Source: Heliomicrobium undosum (GTDB lineage: Bacteria; Bacillota; Desulfitobacteriia; Heliobacteriales; Heliobacteriaceae). Taken from it: a stretch of 64,000 nt of DNA. The translations under genes were made by a program, and so were the position numbers. The notes under the pieces were generated by a model, which was not told the origin of the DNA, made no database searches, and was given only the letters and a program-made list of their open reading frames with translations. How positions within the stretch are numbered: the stretch's first letter is position 1; each line of letters starts with the position of its first letter. Below are positions 35,556 through 44,533 of this stretch, in pieces. Where the stretch lies: the NCBI RefSeq assembly GCF_009877425.1, contig NZ_WXEY01000009.1, positions 1-64,000 on the forward strand, in the 5' to 3' direction.

Positions 35556-37094
35556 GTGGACGCATCCAATTGGTTTTCCGACGTAAAATTGGATCCCCGA
35601 TCAGCAGAGCCCCTGTACCAGCAGATCGCCGACATGATTATGTATAAAATCCTCCACCATGTCCTGCCGCCGGGGACGAAGTTGCCCCCGGAACGGGAAC
35701 TGGCCGCCCTTTTCGATGTGAGCCGCACGACGGCCATCAACGCCTACCGGTTGTTAGAACGGCAAGGATGGGTCAAGACGCGCGTCGGCAGCGGCACCTA
35801 TGTGGAACGCCATGCCGTCGAGAGCAACGGAAACAGCGGGAACAAGGGCAATGCCGGTCAGATGCCATGGACAGAGTTGTTTGCCGCCCGCCCGCAGTCC
35901 CCCCTTTCGACGATCCTGCGCGACCTGGTCGCTGCGCCGCTGGCGGAGGACAATATCGCCCTGGCTGCCGGCATGGCCGATCCTGCGACCTTTCCTATCG
36001 AGTCGATGCAGCGGCTTTTTGCGGAGCGCGCCGGTACAGCGGCCCCCATTGATTTCGGGCATATCCCAACGGAAGGTTACAACCCCCTTCGTCATGCCAT
36101 CGCCACGGGTTTGGCGGCCAAGGGAATCGCTGCCACAGCCGACCAGGTGATGACCTTTTCCGGTTCCCAGAACGGGCTCTACCTGCTCGCGCGTGTCATG
36201 CTGGAGCCGGGTGATTACGTCGTTGTCGAAGCGCCCACCTTTATCGGCGCCGTCCAGGTCTTCCAGGGCGCCGGCGCGCGCCTGCTTTCCCTTCCCGTCA
36301 GTGAGGGGCTCAATCTGGCGCTGTTAGAGGATTACCTGATCCGCTACCGCCCAAAATTTTTTTACATCAACCCAACCTTTCACAACCCAACAGGACGGGT
36401 CCTTTCTGAAAGGGAACGCCATGATCTTATTGAACTGGCGGCCCGCTATCGACTCGTCATCGTCGAAGACGACGCCTACGGCGAACTGTTCTACCATCAT
36501 CCGCCGCCGTTGCCGCTAAAGGCGCTCGATTCCTACGGCGGCGTGGTCTATCTGAACACCTTTTCTAAACTGCTTTTTCCAGGCCTCCGCATCGGCTACC
36601 TGGCCGCATCGCCTACGTTGATCAACCGGCTGGCCATGGAAAAACAGTACATCGATCTGCATACAAGCAACATCAGCCAGTGGCTGCTCCATGTCTACCT
36701 GGAGAGCGGCCAACTGCCCCTCCACGCGAGCCGTGTCAGGTCTATCTATAAAAAACGCCGGGACGCCCTCGCCCAGGCGCTCCGGCATTACTGCGGCGCC
36801 GATCTATCTTTTTCCATCCCCGACGGCGGTTTTTACCTCTGGTGCCGGATCGAACGGCCGGTGACCGCCCGGGATCTGCTTCACGAGGCGATCAAAGGGG
36901 GCGTCTCCTTCGTTCCCGGCGACGCCTTTTACACGACACCCGAATCAGGGGAGCGTGAGTTCAGGTTCTGCTTTACCTCCCACCCCGAAACCGTTCTTTG
37001 GGAAGGGGCGAGGCGGATCGGCGATACGCTGAGGCGAATGACCAAGGCCCGGCGGCCCGCTCACAGTGCGGTTGCGGTGCAGCCGATCATCTAA
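35556..37094 (+). CDS. MocR-type GntR/aminotransferase transcriptional regulator
   Basis: A 512-residue chimera. An N-terminal GntR winged helix (LYQQIADMIMYKI, LPPERELAALFDVSRTTAINAYRLLE) is fused to a fold-type I aminotransferase domain. The latter has the aspartate in IVEDDAYGELFYH and the PLP lysine in NTFSKLLFPGLRIGY. Such proteins use PLP or an amino acid adduct as effector. GTG 35556 has AGGAGG 9 nt upstream; ATG 35538 overlaps that site. Its likely targets are azlCD and itself. Confidence 0.9.
   Translation: MDASNWFSDVKLDPRSAEPLYQQIADMIMYKILHHVLPPGTKLPPERELAALFDVSRTTAINAYRLLERQGWVKTRVGSGTYVERHAVESNGNSGNKGNAGQMPWTELFAARPQSPLSTILRDLVAAPLAEDNIALAAGMADPATFPIESMQRLFAERAGTAAPIDFGHIPTEGYNPLRHAIATGLAAKGIAATADQVMTFSGSQNGLYLLARVMLEPGDYVVVEAPTFIGAVQVFQGAGARLLSLPVSEGLNLALLEDYLIRYRPKFFYINPTFHNPTGRVLSERERHDLIELAARYRLVIVEDDAYGELFYHHPPPLPLKALDSYGGVVYLNTFSKLLFPGLRIGYLAASPTLINRLAMEKQYIDLHTSNISQWLLHVYLESGQLPLHASRVRSIYKKRRDALAQALRHYCGADLSFSIPDGGFYLWCRIERPVTARDLLHEAIKGGVSFVPGDAFYTTPESGEREFRFCFTSHPETVLWEGARRIGDTLRRMTKARRPAHSAVAVQPII
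35564..35594. promoter_or_regulatory. Second AATTGGAT inverted repeat, inside the mocR 5' coding region
   Basis: ATCCAATT (35564-35571) and AATTGGAT (35587-35594) with 15 bp between. This is the same octamer pair as at 35500-35532, placed 62-64 bp (about six helical turns) further on, starting at codon 4 of mocR. Suggests cooperative or looped binding. Confidence 0.65.
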
Positions 37095-37099
37095 ACACA

Positions 37100-37123
37100 C
37101 CCTGTCAAGGAGTCTCGACAGGG
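37100..37123 (+). terminator. Hairpin after mocR
   Basis: CCCTGTC / GACAGGG stem; no T-run follows, so termination may be weak and read-through into lytS possible. Confidence 0.4.
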
Positions 37124-37163
37124 CGCTGTTAGCGGAAGGGAGGGACAGAAGCTGAGCATCCCT

Positions 37164-38987
37164 TTGACATTTTTCTTGCTGCAACGGGCGGCGCTTTTGC
37201 TTGTCGTTCTTTTTCTCTGTCTTCGCCTTCGTTTTTTTCGCTCTCTCATCCAGCGTCGACTGGTCGGAGAGCGGAAAGTTTACATGGTCATATGGTTTAG
37301 CCTGCTGGCTCTGTTAGGGACCCAGGCTGGCGCTGTGATCACCAATGTCCCGGCGCAGGCTTCTGCAGTGTCGTCCGACCTGGCTTTGGGGTTGACAAAC
37401 GTTCCGCTCATCTCGCTTTTCCCTTTGTGGGCGGATCAGGCAGCGGTTACAATGGCGGGAATGAGCGTCATCGGCGCAGGGCTTGTCGGCGGATTGCCGG
37501 TAGGGCTCGCTGTCGGGGCGATCGCCGGATTGCATCTGCTTGTGCTTGGCGGCCTGTTGGCGAAAGTCAACGCCGTCACGATGGTTCTCACGGGATGGCT
37601 GACAGGGTGGCTGGCGCACCGCAGCGGCGAATCGCTCCTGTCGGGGCGACCGGCCTTTGCCGTAAGCCTGCTGTTTTCCCTCCTGGCCGGTGTGGTCGTG
37701 GTGATGGGCCAGCAAATGGGCGAAGCGCCGGTTCCCTTGCCGGCGCAGATCATGCTTCCTTCCGCGCTCGTCAACGCGCTGGCTGCCGCCGTCTTCATGG
37801 AGATGCTCCGGACAGCCTCGCGGGAGGTGGAGGAGGTGGCCTTGGAGACGGAGAAGGCGCTCAAATTGACCGAGTTCACCTTGTCCCAACTGCAGCAGGG
37901 ACTCAATGCCGAGACAGGCCGAAATATCGCCGAAGCCTTCATTACCGAGTTGAAAACTCTTGCCGTGACCATCACCGACAACAAATACGTTCTGGTCCAT
38001 GTGGGCATTGGCGAGGAGGAGTATCCCCATGGGCGGCTTGTTCACACGCAAGGCGCGCTTAAAGCGCTGGAAACGGGCAAGCTGCAGGTCGTCTACCGCC
38101 ATGAGCCTTATAAGCATGCGTACCTTGATAAGATCCTGCGCGCCGCCGTCGTCATCCCCTTCAGTTGCGCGGGCCAGGTGATTGGACTGCTGAAACTCTA
38201 TTTCTACCGCTCTCAGGACATTCGACCCTACGAGATCGGTCTTGCTCAGGGATTGGGGAAACTCATCTCTTACCAACTGAGCCTCCTGGAGACGGAAAAA
38301 AAGAGCCTTTTGCTCAAAGACGCGGAACTGCGCATGCTGCAAGCCCAGATTAACCCTCACTTTCTTTTCAACTCCCTTAACGCCATCGTGTCGCTGATCC
38401 GGACAAACCCAAGCCTGGCGCGCAAGATGATGCTACAACTGGCCGAATTCATGCGGATGAACCTGAAGATGATGGACAGGCCCCTCGTTTCCCTGGAAGA
38501 GGAGTTGCGGCACATCAAGGCGTATATCGATATTGTTCAACTGCGTTTTGCCGATCGCATGACCATCCGGATTGATGCAGAACCGGGATTAAATCACTTT
38601 CGCATCCCGCCGTCGACCCTCCAGCCGCTGGTGGAAAACAGCATCCAGCACGGGTTGAAGGACTGCTCCGAGGGCGGTTGCATCGCCTTGACCATCGTTC
38701 GCCACGATGACGGGGTTCAGATCCGGGTAACCGACAATGGAGCAGGGATTCCCGAATCCCTGCTCAGCCGCCTTGCCCGCCAACAGGTGCCCAGCCAGAA
38801 GGGCAACGGCATCGGCGTCCACAATGTAAGCCAGCGGCTGGCTTCCCTGTTAGGGGTGAACTCCCAACTGGTCTTCGCCAATCTGCCTGAGGGCGGTTGT
38901 GAGGTGCGCTTCTTCCTGCCGGAACCGAAGGAGGGGAGTGACAACGATGAAAGTGATGATCGCCGAGGACGAGTTGCTCTCTCGTGA
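37164..38987 (+). CDS. lytS: LytS-type sensor histidine kinase
   Basis: A 607-residue sensor: 5TM-5TMR-LYT membrane domain (about residues 1-220), a GAF-like domain (about 245-370), a His-kinase domain with LQAQINPHFLFNSLN (phospho-acceptor His399), and an HATPase domain with PLVENSIQHG and GNGIGVHNV. TTG 37164 is the first listed start, but CTG 37152 in the same frame has the better-spaced GGGAGGG upstream. Its 3' end overlaps the LytTR regulator gene by 41 nt. With ActP downstream, it probably senses a small carboxylic acid such as acetate or pyruvate. Confidence 0.9.
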   Translation: MTFFLLQRAALLLVVLFLCLRLRFFRSLIQRRLVGERKVYMVIWFSLLALLGTQAGAVITNVPAQASAVSSDLALGLTNVPLISLFPLWADQAAVTMAGMSVIGAGLVGGLPVGLAVGAIAGLHLLVLGGLLAKVNAVTMVLTGWLTGWLAHRSGESLLSGRPAFAVSLLFSLLAGVVVVMGQQMGEAPVPLPAQIMLPSALVNALAAAVFMEMLRTASREVEEVALETEKALKLTEFTLSQLQQGLNAETGRNIAEAFITELKTLAVTITDNKYVLVHVGIGEEEYPHGRLVHTQGALKALETGKLQVVYRHEPYKHAYLDKILRAAVVIPFSCAGQVIGLLKLYFYRSQDIRPYEIGLAQGLGKLISYQLSLLETEKKSLLLKDAELRMLQAQINPHFLFNSLNAIVSLIRTNPSLARKMMLQLAEFMRMNLKMMDRPLVSLEEELRHIKAYIDIVQLRFADRMTIRIDAEPGLNHFRIPPSTLQPLVENSIQHGLKDCSEGGCIALTIVRHDDGVQIRVTDNGAGIPESLLSRLARQQVPSQKGNGIGVHNVSQRLASLLGVNSQLVFANLPEGGCEVRFFLPEPKEGSDNDESDDRRGRVALS

Positions 38988-39672
38988 AGAACTGGCGCAC
39001 CTGCTGGGTCAGATCGAGGACATAGAACTCTGTCCGAGCGCCCGCAACGGCAAAGAACTGTTGCGTTTACAGAAAGAGCATCAACCCCAGCTTATCTTTT
39101 TAGATATTGAGATGCCGGAAATGAACGGCGTCGAGGCGGCCCGTCAACTGGCTGAGTCGAGTCCGCCCCCGTTGATCATCTTTACCACAGCCTACGAACA
39201 GTACGCACTGGAAGCCTTCGGCCTGCGCGCCCTCGACTACCTGCTCAAACCCGTCGATGAGGAGCGCCTCTCCGAGTCGCTGCAACGGGCGCGGGAACGA
39301 TTGCAGGAATTGGCGCCGCAGACCGTGCCCAAGGCGCCGATCAGCAACCTTCTCCTGGAAGAGGGAGACAAGCTGGTCGTCGTCAAACCGGACCGGATCT
39401 TTTTTGCGGAGAAAGAGGAACGGCGGGTCGTCATCCATTGCGACCGCGGCCGTTTTGAGACGCGACTGACCATGCAGGAATTGCAGGACAAGCTGGCCGG
39501 CCATCCCTTCGTCCGCTGCCACCGCAGCTTTCTGGTCAACCTTGATTTTGTGGACGAGATCGAGCCCTGGCAGAACGGCACGTACAACATCCTGCTCAAA
39601 GGGCTTGGCGGCGTGAAAGTCCCTGTCAGCCGCGCGGCGGCAAAAGAGGTGCTCCAGCGTTTAGAACGGTGA
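38947..39672 (+). CDS. lytT: LytTR-family response regulator
   Basis: A 241-residue regulator. The receiver domain has IAEDELLSREELAHLL and phospho-acceptor Asp53 in FLDIEMPEMNG. A linker follows, then the LytTR DNA-binding domain with GRFETRLTMQELQDKL and FVRCHRSFLVNLDFVDEI. ATG 38947 has GGAGGGG about 11 nt upstream, within lytS. It is the cognate partner of the preceding kinase and probably activates the DUF485-ActP operon that follows. Confidence 0.92.
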   Translation: MKVMIAEDELLSREELAHLLGQIEDIELCPSARNGKELLRLQKEHQPQLIFLDIEMPEMNGVEAARQLAESSPPPLIIFTTAYEQYALEAFGLRALDYLLKPVDEERLSESLQRARERLQELAPQTVPKAPISNLLLEEGDKLVVVKPDRIFFAEKEERRVVIHCDRGRFETRLTMQELQDKLAGHPFVRCHRSFLVNLDFVDEIEPWQNGTYNILLKGLGGVKVPVSRAAAKEVLQRLER

Positions 39673-39760
39673 GCATGAGCGTCCCATGAAAGTGTCTTTG
39701 GAACGATGCAGTGAACGGTGAAGCCGCTATGTAACGGTGAAGTCGAGAGGCTTCACCGTT
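39665..39760. repeat. AACGGTG repeats and hairpin after the LytTR gene
   Basis: AACGGTG occurs at 39665, 39714 and 39733, with the complement CACCGTT at 39754-39760. AACGGTGAAG (39733-39742) and CTTCACCGTT (39751-39760) form a perfect hairpin, and the copy at 39714 can form an alternative one. The reverse complement, CACCGTTCA, resembles LytTR half-sites. It may be a terminator, a LytTR site or both. The rest of 39761-40083 (no gene) is the leader of the ActP operon. Confidence 0.45.
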
Positions 39761-40083
39761 TGCCGTTTACACCGCTCCTGACGCACTTCAGGCGGGGAAA
39801 TCGACCGCTTAGGCACAGAGAAGAAAAAGTATTTGAAATTTTCAGAAAAATAACATACCATAAGACCAGACCCGCCGCCCGGAAAGGAAGGGGGGAGCGG
39901 TCATCGGCCCAGCGGGCTGACGAGGCGGCGACGATTACCCGGACGGAGGTTCATCCCTAAACGATGAGAGCACCGGGGTTACCGGCTATGCCCCGCAGAA
40001 AGCGAAACAGCCGAGCGGCTCGAAGAAGCGCTCGCGCCAGCGCTCTCAGGGACAACAAGCCAAAATGAGAGGAGAGACGACCG

Positions 40084-40464
40084 ATGGGGCAACCGGTTAT
40101 CACTACTGCGCAGGAAGCCCATTGGAAGGGTCCGGAGAAACCCCGGGACACGGAAACGCGTTGGGTGGAAATCAGCGAAAGCGCTGAGTTTCGCGGTTTG
40201 ATGGCGGCTAAGGCGAGGTTTTTGATCCCAGCTATCTTATTTTCCTTTGTCTATTACTTCGCCTTGCCGCTCAGCGTGGGTTATTTCCCCCACATCATGA
40301 AAAAGCAGGTCATCGGTTCTATCAACCTGGCCTATCTATTCGCCCTTTCCCAGTTCTTTGTCGCTTGGGCGGTGGCTTTCATCTATGCCCGGGTGGCCGA
40401 AAACAGCTTTGACGTCACCGTCAACCGGATCAAAGAAAAACTGCGGGGGAGGGGCAATCCATGA
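40084..40464 (+). CDS. DUF485 (YjcH-like) membrane protein
   Basis: A 126-residue protein with two membrane helices (about residues 48-68 and 84-105) preceded by a polar N-terminus. The pattern [29 protein letters not shown] is typical of DUF485/YjcH, which is almost always found before acetate symporter genes. Its stop overlaps the actP start by 4 nt. It is probably an accessory subunit of the symporter. GAGAGGAG lies upstream, with a longer than usual spacing. Confidence 0.88.
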   Translation: MGQPVITTAQEAHWKGPEKPRDTETRWVEISESAEFRGLMAAKARFLIPAILFSFVYYFALPLSVGYFPHIMKKQVIGSINLAYLFALSQFFVAWAVAFIYARVAENSFDVTVNRIKEKLRGRGNP

Positions 40465-41990
40465 AGTGGATCACCTACAGCTTATTCGCGCTGATCGTCT
40501 CGATCACCGTCGGCATCACCTACTGGGCGGCCCGGCGCACCAAATCGGCCTCTGAGTTTTATGCGGCCGGGCGCTCGCTGAGCGGCGTGCAAAACGGTTT
40601 CGCCATCGCCGGCGACTACATGAGCGCCGCCTCCTTCCTCGGCATCGCCGGTCTGATCGCACTCAACGGCTATGACGGGTTCATGTACTCCGTCGGTTGG
40701 CTCGTCGCCTACATCTCGGTGCTGCTGATCGTGGCCGAGCCGCTGCGCAACTCCGGAAAATACACGATGGCCGACGTGTTGGCCTATCGTTTAAAACCGA
40801 AGCCGGTCCGCACCGCTGCCGCGGTGAGCACACTCACCATCTCCACCTTCTATCTGATTGCCCAGATGGTTGGCGCGGGCAGCCTGATTCAACTGCTGGT
40901 GGGCATCCCCTATGAGACGGCAATCATCATCGTCGGTGTCATGATGGTCCTCTATGTGGCCTTCGGCGGCATGCTGGCGACCACTTGGGTGCAGATCGTC
41001 AAGGCGGGCCTCTTGATGGCCGGCGCCATCATGCTGGCCATGATGGTCCTAGCGAAGTTCAGCTTCAACCCTGTCGCTTTCTTCGACGCCATCTCAGCCA
41101 AACATGGGCAACAGTTTCTCGAACCGGGACTGCTCTATAAAGACCCCATCGAACTGATCTCACTGGGTATGGCTCTCGTCCTGGGAACAGCCGGCATGCC
41201 ACACATCCTGATGCGTTTTTACACCGTGCCGACGGCAAAAACGGCCCGCATCTCCGTCATCTGGGCGATGGTGCTCATCGGTGTCTTCTACATCATGACG
41301 ACCTTCCTCGGTTTCGGCGCCTCCCTGTTCCTCGATAAGGCGACCATCACGTCAGCTGACAAGGGCGGCAACATGGCGGCGCCGCTGCTCGCCCAGTACC
41401 TTGGCGGCGGAGCGGGCACTGCCGGCGGAGAGGCGATGCTGGCCTTCATCGTGGCTGTAGCCTTCGCCACCATCCTGGCTGTTGTCGCCGGTCTGACCCT
41501 GGCGGCGTCAAGCGCCTTCGCCCATGACTTCTACGTCAACGTCCTCAAGGGTGGCAAGGTCGATGAGGCCTCTCAGGTGAAAGTCGCCCGTATGGCCACC
41601 TTCGGCGTCGGCGCTGTGGCCATCCTGTTGGGCTTGTTGTCAAAAGGGCAAAACGTAGCCCATCTGGTGGCGCTTGCCTTCGCCGTCGCCTCAGCGGCCA
41701 ACGTGCCTGTCGTCATCTACTCGGTCTTCTGGAAGAAGTTCAACACTGGCGGGGCCGTCACGGGGATCGTCGTGGGCTTGCTCTCCACCCTGGCTCTGGT
41801 TGCCGTCAGCCCTAACTACTTCCCGGCCAAAGAAGCCCTCTTTCCCTGGAAGAACCCCGGTATCATCAGTATCCCACTTGGATTCCTCGCCGCCTATGTG
41901 GGTAGCCTTCTCTTTGCGGAACCAGAAGCAGAGGCGAAGTTTGAGGAACTCTATGTGAGGGCGAACACCGGAATTGGCGCTGAGAGCTGA
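40461..41990 (+). CDS. actP: ActP-type sodium:solute symporter (acetate)
   Basis: A 509-residue member of the solute:sodium symporter family with about 13 helices. Recognisable parts are [47 protein letters not shown] and [12 protein letters not shown]. Together with DUF485 this marks the acetate/glycolate permease group, although pyruvate or propionate are possible. It lies downstream of LytS/LytTR, which probably induces it. A strong terminator follows. Confidence 0.9.
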   Translation: MKWITYSLFALIVSITVGITYWAARRTKSASEFYAAGRSLSGVQNGFAIAGDYMSAASFLGIAGLIALNGYDGFMYSVGWLVAYISVLLIVAEPLRNSGKYTMADVLAYRLKPKPVRTAAAVSTLTISTFYLIAQMVGAGSLIQLLVGIPYETAIIIVGVMMVLYVAFGGMLATTWVQIVKAGLLMAGAIMLAMMVLAKFSFNPVAFFDAISAKHGQQFLEPGLLYKDPIELISLGMALVLGTAGMPHILMRFYTVPTAKTARISVIWAMVLIGVFYIMTTFLGFGASLFLDKATITSADKGGNMAAPLLAQYLGGGAGTAGGEAMLAFIVAVAFATILAVVAGLTLAASSAFAHDFYVNVLKGGKVDEASQVKVARMATFGVGAVAILLGLLSKGQNVAHLVALAFAVASAANVPVVIYSVFWKKFNTGGAVTGIVVGLLSTLALVAVSPNYFPAKEALFPWKNPGIISIPLGFLAAYVGSLLFAEPEAEAKFEELYVRANTGIGAES

Positions 41991-42005
41991 GATAAAGTTA
42001 AATCA

Positions 42006-42056
42006 AACAGCCCCTGCGATCAAACAGTTCTGTTTAATCGCGGGGGCTGTTTTTTA
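42006..42056 (+). terminator. Terminator of the ActP operon
   Basis: AACAGCCCCTGCGAT / ATCGCGGGGGCTGTT stem with six Ts after it. Confidence 0.9.
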
Positions 42057-42201
42057 TGGTCGCTCTGACTGGAATAAAGGGATACTCTTAAAAAACGTAG
42101 ATTCATGAAGATAAATAAAGGTGAATTAAGGCCTGGCAGGATAAAGGGCATAGGACGGTCAAGGGGACTCTGTCTCTGTGCATTTGTCAGAGATATGGCT
42201 T

Positions 42202-42230
42202 TTGCCTAATCGGCCTAGTGGATCTATACT
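42202..42230 (+). promoter_or_regulatory. Promoter of the riboswitch-kimA transcript
   Basis: TTGCCT, 17-bp spacer, TATACT. The transcript would start near 42237, just before the riboswitch. Confidence 0.7.
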
Positions 42231-42237
42231 TCATTCA

Positions 42238-42375
42238 GTTAAATAAGGCCGAGTTTCGACTGAGTCGAAAGCGGGGGAACCGTTTTTATGGGGCTAATAT
42301 CTCTCGTCAAGAAAGAAGGATGTGCTCACCGTCCTGCCCGTCAGCTAACCTCGTAGGCTGTTGAGACGCATCAGT
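42238..42375 (+). ncRNA. c-di-AMP riboswitch (ydaO/yuaA class)
   Basis: Conserved ydaO-class blocks are present in order: AGGCCGAGTTTCGACTGAG, then GCGGGGGAACCG, TTTTATGGGGCTAATATC, and the 3' block CCGTCAGCTAACCTCGTAGG with a closing GTTGAGACGC. It sits between a promoter and a KimA-type potassium importer gene, the classic target. High c-di-AMP should fold the aptamer and favour the terminator at 42405, lowering potassium uptake. Confidence 0.93.
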
Positions 42376-42404
42376 AGAGTTATTTCCGTGAAATAGCCTG
42401 CGTT

Positions 42405-42434
42405 AAGGCAGCCAGCATTCGGGTTGCCTTTTAT
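42405..42434 (+). terminator. Riboswitch-controlled terminator
   Basis: AAGGCA / TGCCTT stem followed by TTTT, 30 nt after the aptamer and ahead of the kimA ribosome binding site. Probably the expression platform. Confidence 0.6.
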
Positions 42435-42498
42435 GTTTTGGAATAAACTAGTCTCAGCTTTTGCGACCCGTCTTAACAATATGGGGGAGGAAACTTCC

Positions 42499-44334
42499 GT
42501 GGTTCAGCGATCCCTAAAACGGCTCTTGTTCGGAAGACCCTTGCACAACCGGGAGTTATCCCATGAAAAATTGCCCAATTGGAAGGCCTTGCCCATCTTC
42601 TCCTCCGATGCCCTTTCATCGATTGCCTATGGTCCCGAACAAGTGATTTTGGCGCTCACCGCAGCCAGCGCATTGACCTACGGTTTCGTGCCGTATGTCT
42701 CTATCGGCATCCTACTGTTGTTGGCCGTCGTCACCCTATCCTATGTCCAGGTGGCGCGGGCTAACCCAGGCGGCGGCGGTTCCTATTCGGTAGCAAAAGG
42801 AAACCTAGGTGAAATCCCCGCCTTGATCGCGGCAGGTTCGTTGATCGCCGACTACTGTCTCACCGTCGCCGTTTCGATATCGTCCGGCACCGATGCCCTG
42901 GTGTCGGCCTTCCCTCAGTTGAATCCGATTCGGCTTGGCATCGATCTCTTTGTCCTCTTTGGTATCTTGATGATCATCAACTTGCGAGGCGTCCGGGAAT
43001 CAGCCAATGCCTTCGTCTATCCCACTTACGCCTTTATCTTCGGCATTGCCGCGCTTATCGTCACGGGTGTCTATCATGCCGTCACGGGCACCCATCCGGT
43101 GCTGCCTCCCGAATCCTTAGGAAAACAATGGACGGCAGGCATGTTGTTCGTCCTATTGCGGGCATTTTCCAATGGCTGTAGCTCCATGACCGGGATCGAG
43201 GCGATTTCCAACGGGGTGCCTAACTTTAGAGAACCGGAGGCGGAGAACGCGAGGGTCACGACCTATGCGATGTCTCTAATCCTGGGAATCATGTTTGCGG
43301 GGATCTCTTTTCTTATGATGCATTTTCACATCTTACCGATGGAGAATGTAACCGGTCTCTCGCAAATCGCCGAGTTGACGGTGGGCCGAAGCTGGGCCTA
43401 TTACTACATCCAGTTTACGACCATGATTATCCTCTACCTGGCGGCGAATACGGCCTACAACGGTCTCCCGCCCCTGTTGTCCCTGCTCGCCATCGACGGA
43501 TATATGCCTCGATACCTGTCGGCCCGAGGTGACCGGCTGGCTTTCACCAACGGGATTATCTTCCTTACCCTCGCGGCGGCTGTGCTCATCGTTCTCTACC
43601 ACGGCAATACAGAGCACCTGATCTCCCTATACGCCATCGGTGTTTTCTTGTCGTTCACCATCGCCCAAAGCGGGATGGTTATTCACTGGCAAAAAGACAG
43701 AAGCTCTGGTTGGCGGAGCCGAGCGGCGATCAATGGCATCGGGGCGTTCATTACCGGCATCGTCGTCATCGTAATCGCTGTGTCGAAGTTCATCCATGGG
43801 GCATGGATAATCCTCGTTTTCATCCCTGCGGCCATCTATGTCTTTAAGAAGATCAAGAATCACTATCTCGCCGTCAGCGACCAACTGGGCATGGAATGGG
43901 TGAAAATCGGCAAACCGGAGCCGGAGCGAAAACACATCGTGATCGTCCCGATTGCCGGTGTCAACCGGGTGGTGCAGAACACGATCGAGTATGCGAAGAT
44001 CCTCAAGGCGGAGGTGCATGCCGTCTATATCGGGACAGACGCCGCCCAGACGGAAAAGGTGCTGGAGCGTTGGGAACGGTGGAAACCGGGTGTTGAATTG
44101 AGGACCATCGAATCGCCCTACCGAACGATCATCACGCCGCTTGTGCGGTATATCGATCGGATAAAGCATAAAGGCAATCCCCAGGATTTCATCACCATAC
44201 TGATTCCTGAGTTTGAAACGAAAGCATGGTGGCATCGCGTCCTTCATAACCAAACAGGCTGGATGTTGCGAACGGTCCTTTTGCTGTACAGGGATGTCGT
44301 TGTGTCCACAGTACCCTTCAAGTTAATCAAGTAA
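42499..44334 (+). CDS. kimA: KimA-type potassium importer (APC superfamily)
   Basis: A 611-residue transporter close to Bacillus KimA (YdaO). It has 12 helices, with SSDALSSIAYGPEQV, ANPGGGGSYSVAKGNLGE, NLRGVRESAN and SSMTGIEAISNGVPNF in the transport domain, and a cytosolic C-terminal domain with HIVIVPIAGVNRVVQNTIEYA. It imports K+ with protons. GTG 42499 is preferred: GGGGGAGG lies 8 nt upstream and the product begins VQRSLKRLLFGRPL, collinear with the KimA N-terminus. ATG 42433 lies at the end of the terminator stem and is unlikely. Control by the upstream c-di-AMP riboswitch. Confidence 0.92.
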   Translation: MVQRSLKRLLFGRPLHNRELSHEKLPNWKALPIFSSDALSSIAYGPEQVILALTAASALTYGFVPYVSIGILLLLAVVTLSYVQVARANPGGGGSYSVAKGNLGEIPALIAAGSLIADYCLTVAVSISSGTDALVSAFPQLNPIRLGIDLFVLFGILMIINLRGVRESANAFVYPTYAFIFGIAALIVTGVYHAVTGTHPVLPPESLGKQWTAGMLFVLLRAFSNGCSSMTGIEAISNGVPNFREPEAENARVTTYAMSLILGIMFAGISFLMMHFHILPMENVTGLSQIAELTVGRSWAYYYIQFTTMIILYLAANTAYNGLPPLLSLLAIDGYMPRYLSARGDRLAFTNGIIFLTLAAAVLIVLYHGNTEHLISLYAIGVFLSFTIAQSGMVIHWQKDRSSGWRSRAAINGIGAFITGIVVIVIAVSKFIHGAWIILVFIPAAIYVFKKIKNHYLAVSDQLGMEWVKIGKPEPERKHIVIVPIAGVNRVVQNTIEYAKILKAEVHAVYIGTDAAQTEKVLERWERWKPGVELRTIESPYRTIITPLVRYIDRIKHKGNPQDFITILIPEFETKAWWHRVLHNQTGWMLRTVLLLYRDVVVSTVPFKLIK

Positions 44335-44344
44335 ATGAGCCACG

Positions 44345-44380
44345 AAAAAAGGCCCCTTTTGCAACGCAGTAAAAGGGGGC
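44345..44380 (-). terminator. Leftward terminator after the first satP gene
   Basis: GCCCCTTTT / AAAAGGGGG stem; read leftward it is followed by CTTTTTT. It may also stop kimA transcripts. 44381-44533 holds nothing else. Confidence 0.7.
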
Positions 44381-44533
44381 TAAGTATTCCATACTATCGA
44401 GGGTCCCAATCCGGAGTCAGTGCAGCTTGCGTTAGGGCAACCGCATGTCCACCCGCATCTCACCGCCAGTGTAAAGGGGGTTGGCAGTTTTGGTCGGAAG
44501 TGGGGAGGAGGGGCGCCCTGCGCCGAGAACCTT

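Noticed and set aside
37314-38360. Long open frame opposite lytS
   Set aside because: A shadow of the GC-rich lytS gene; low-complexity His/Arg/Asp-rich product without motifs.
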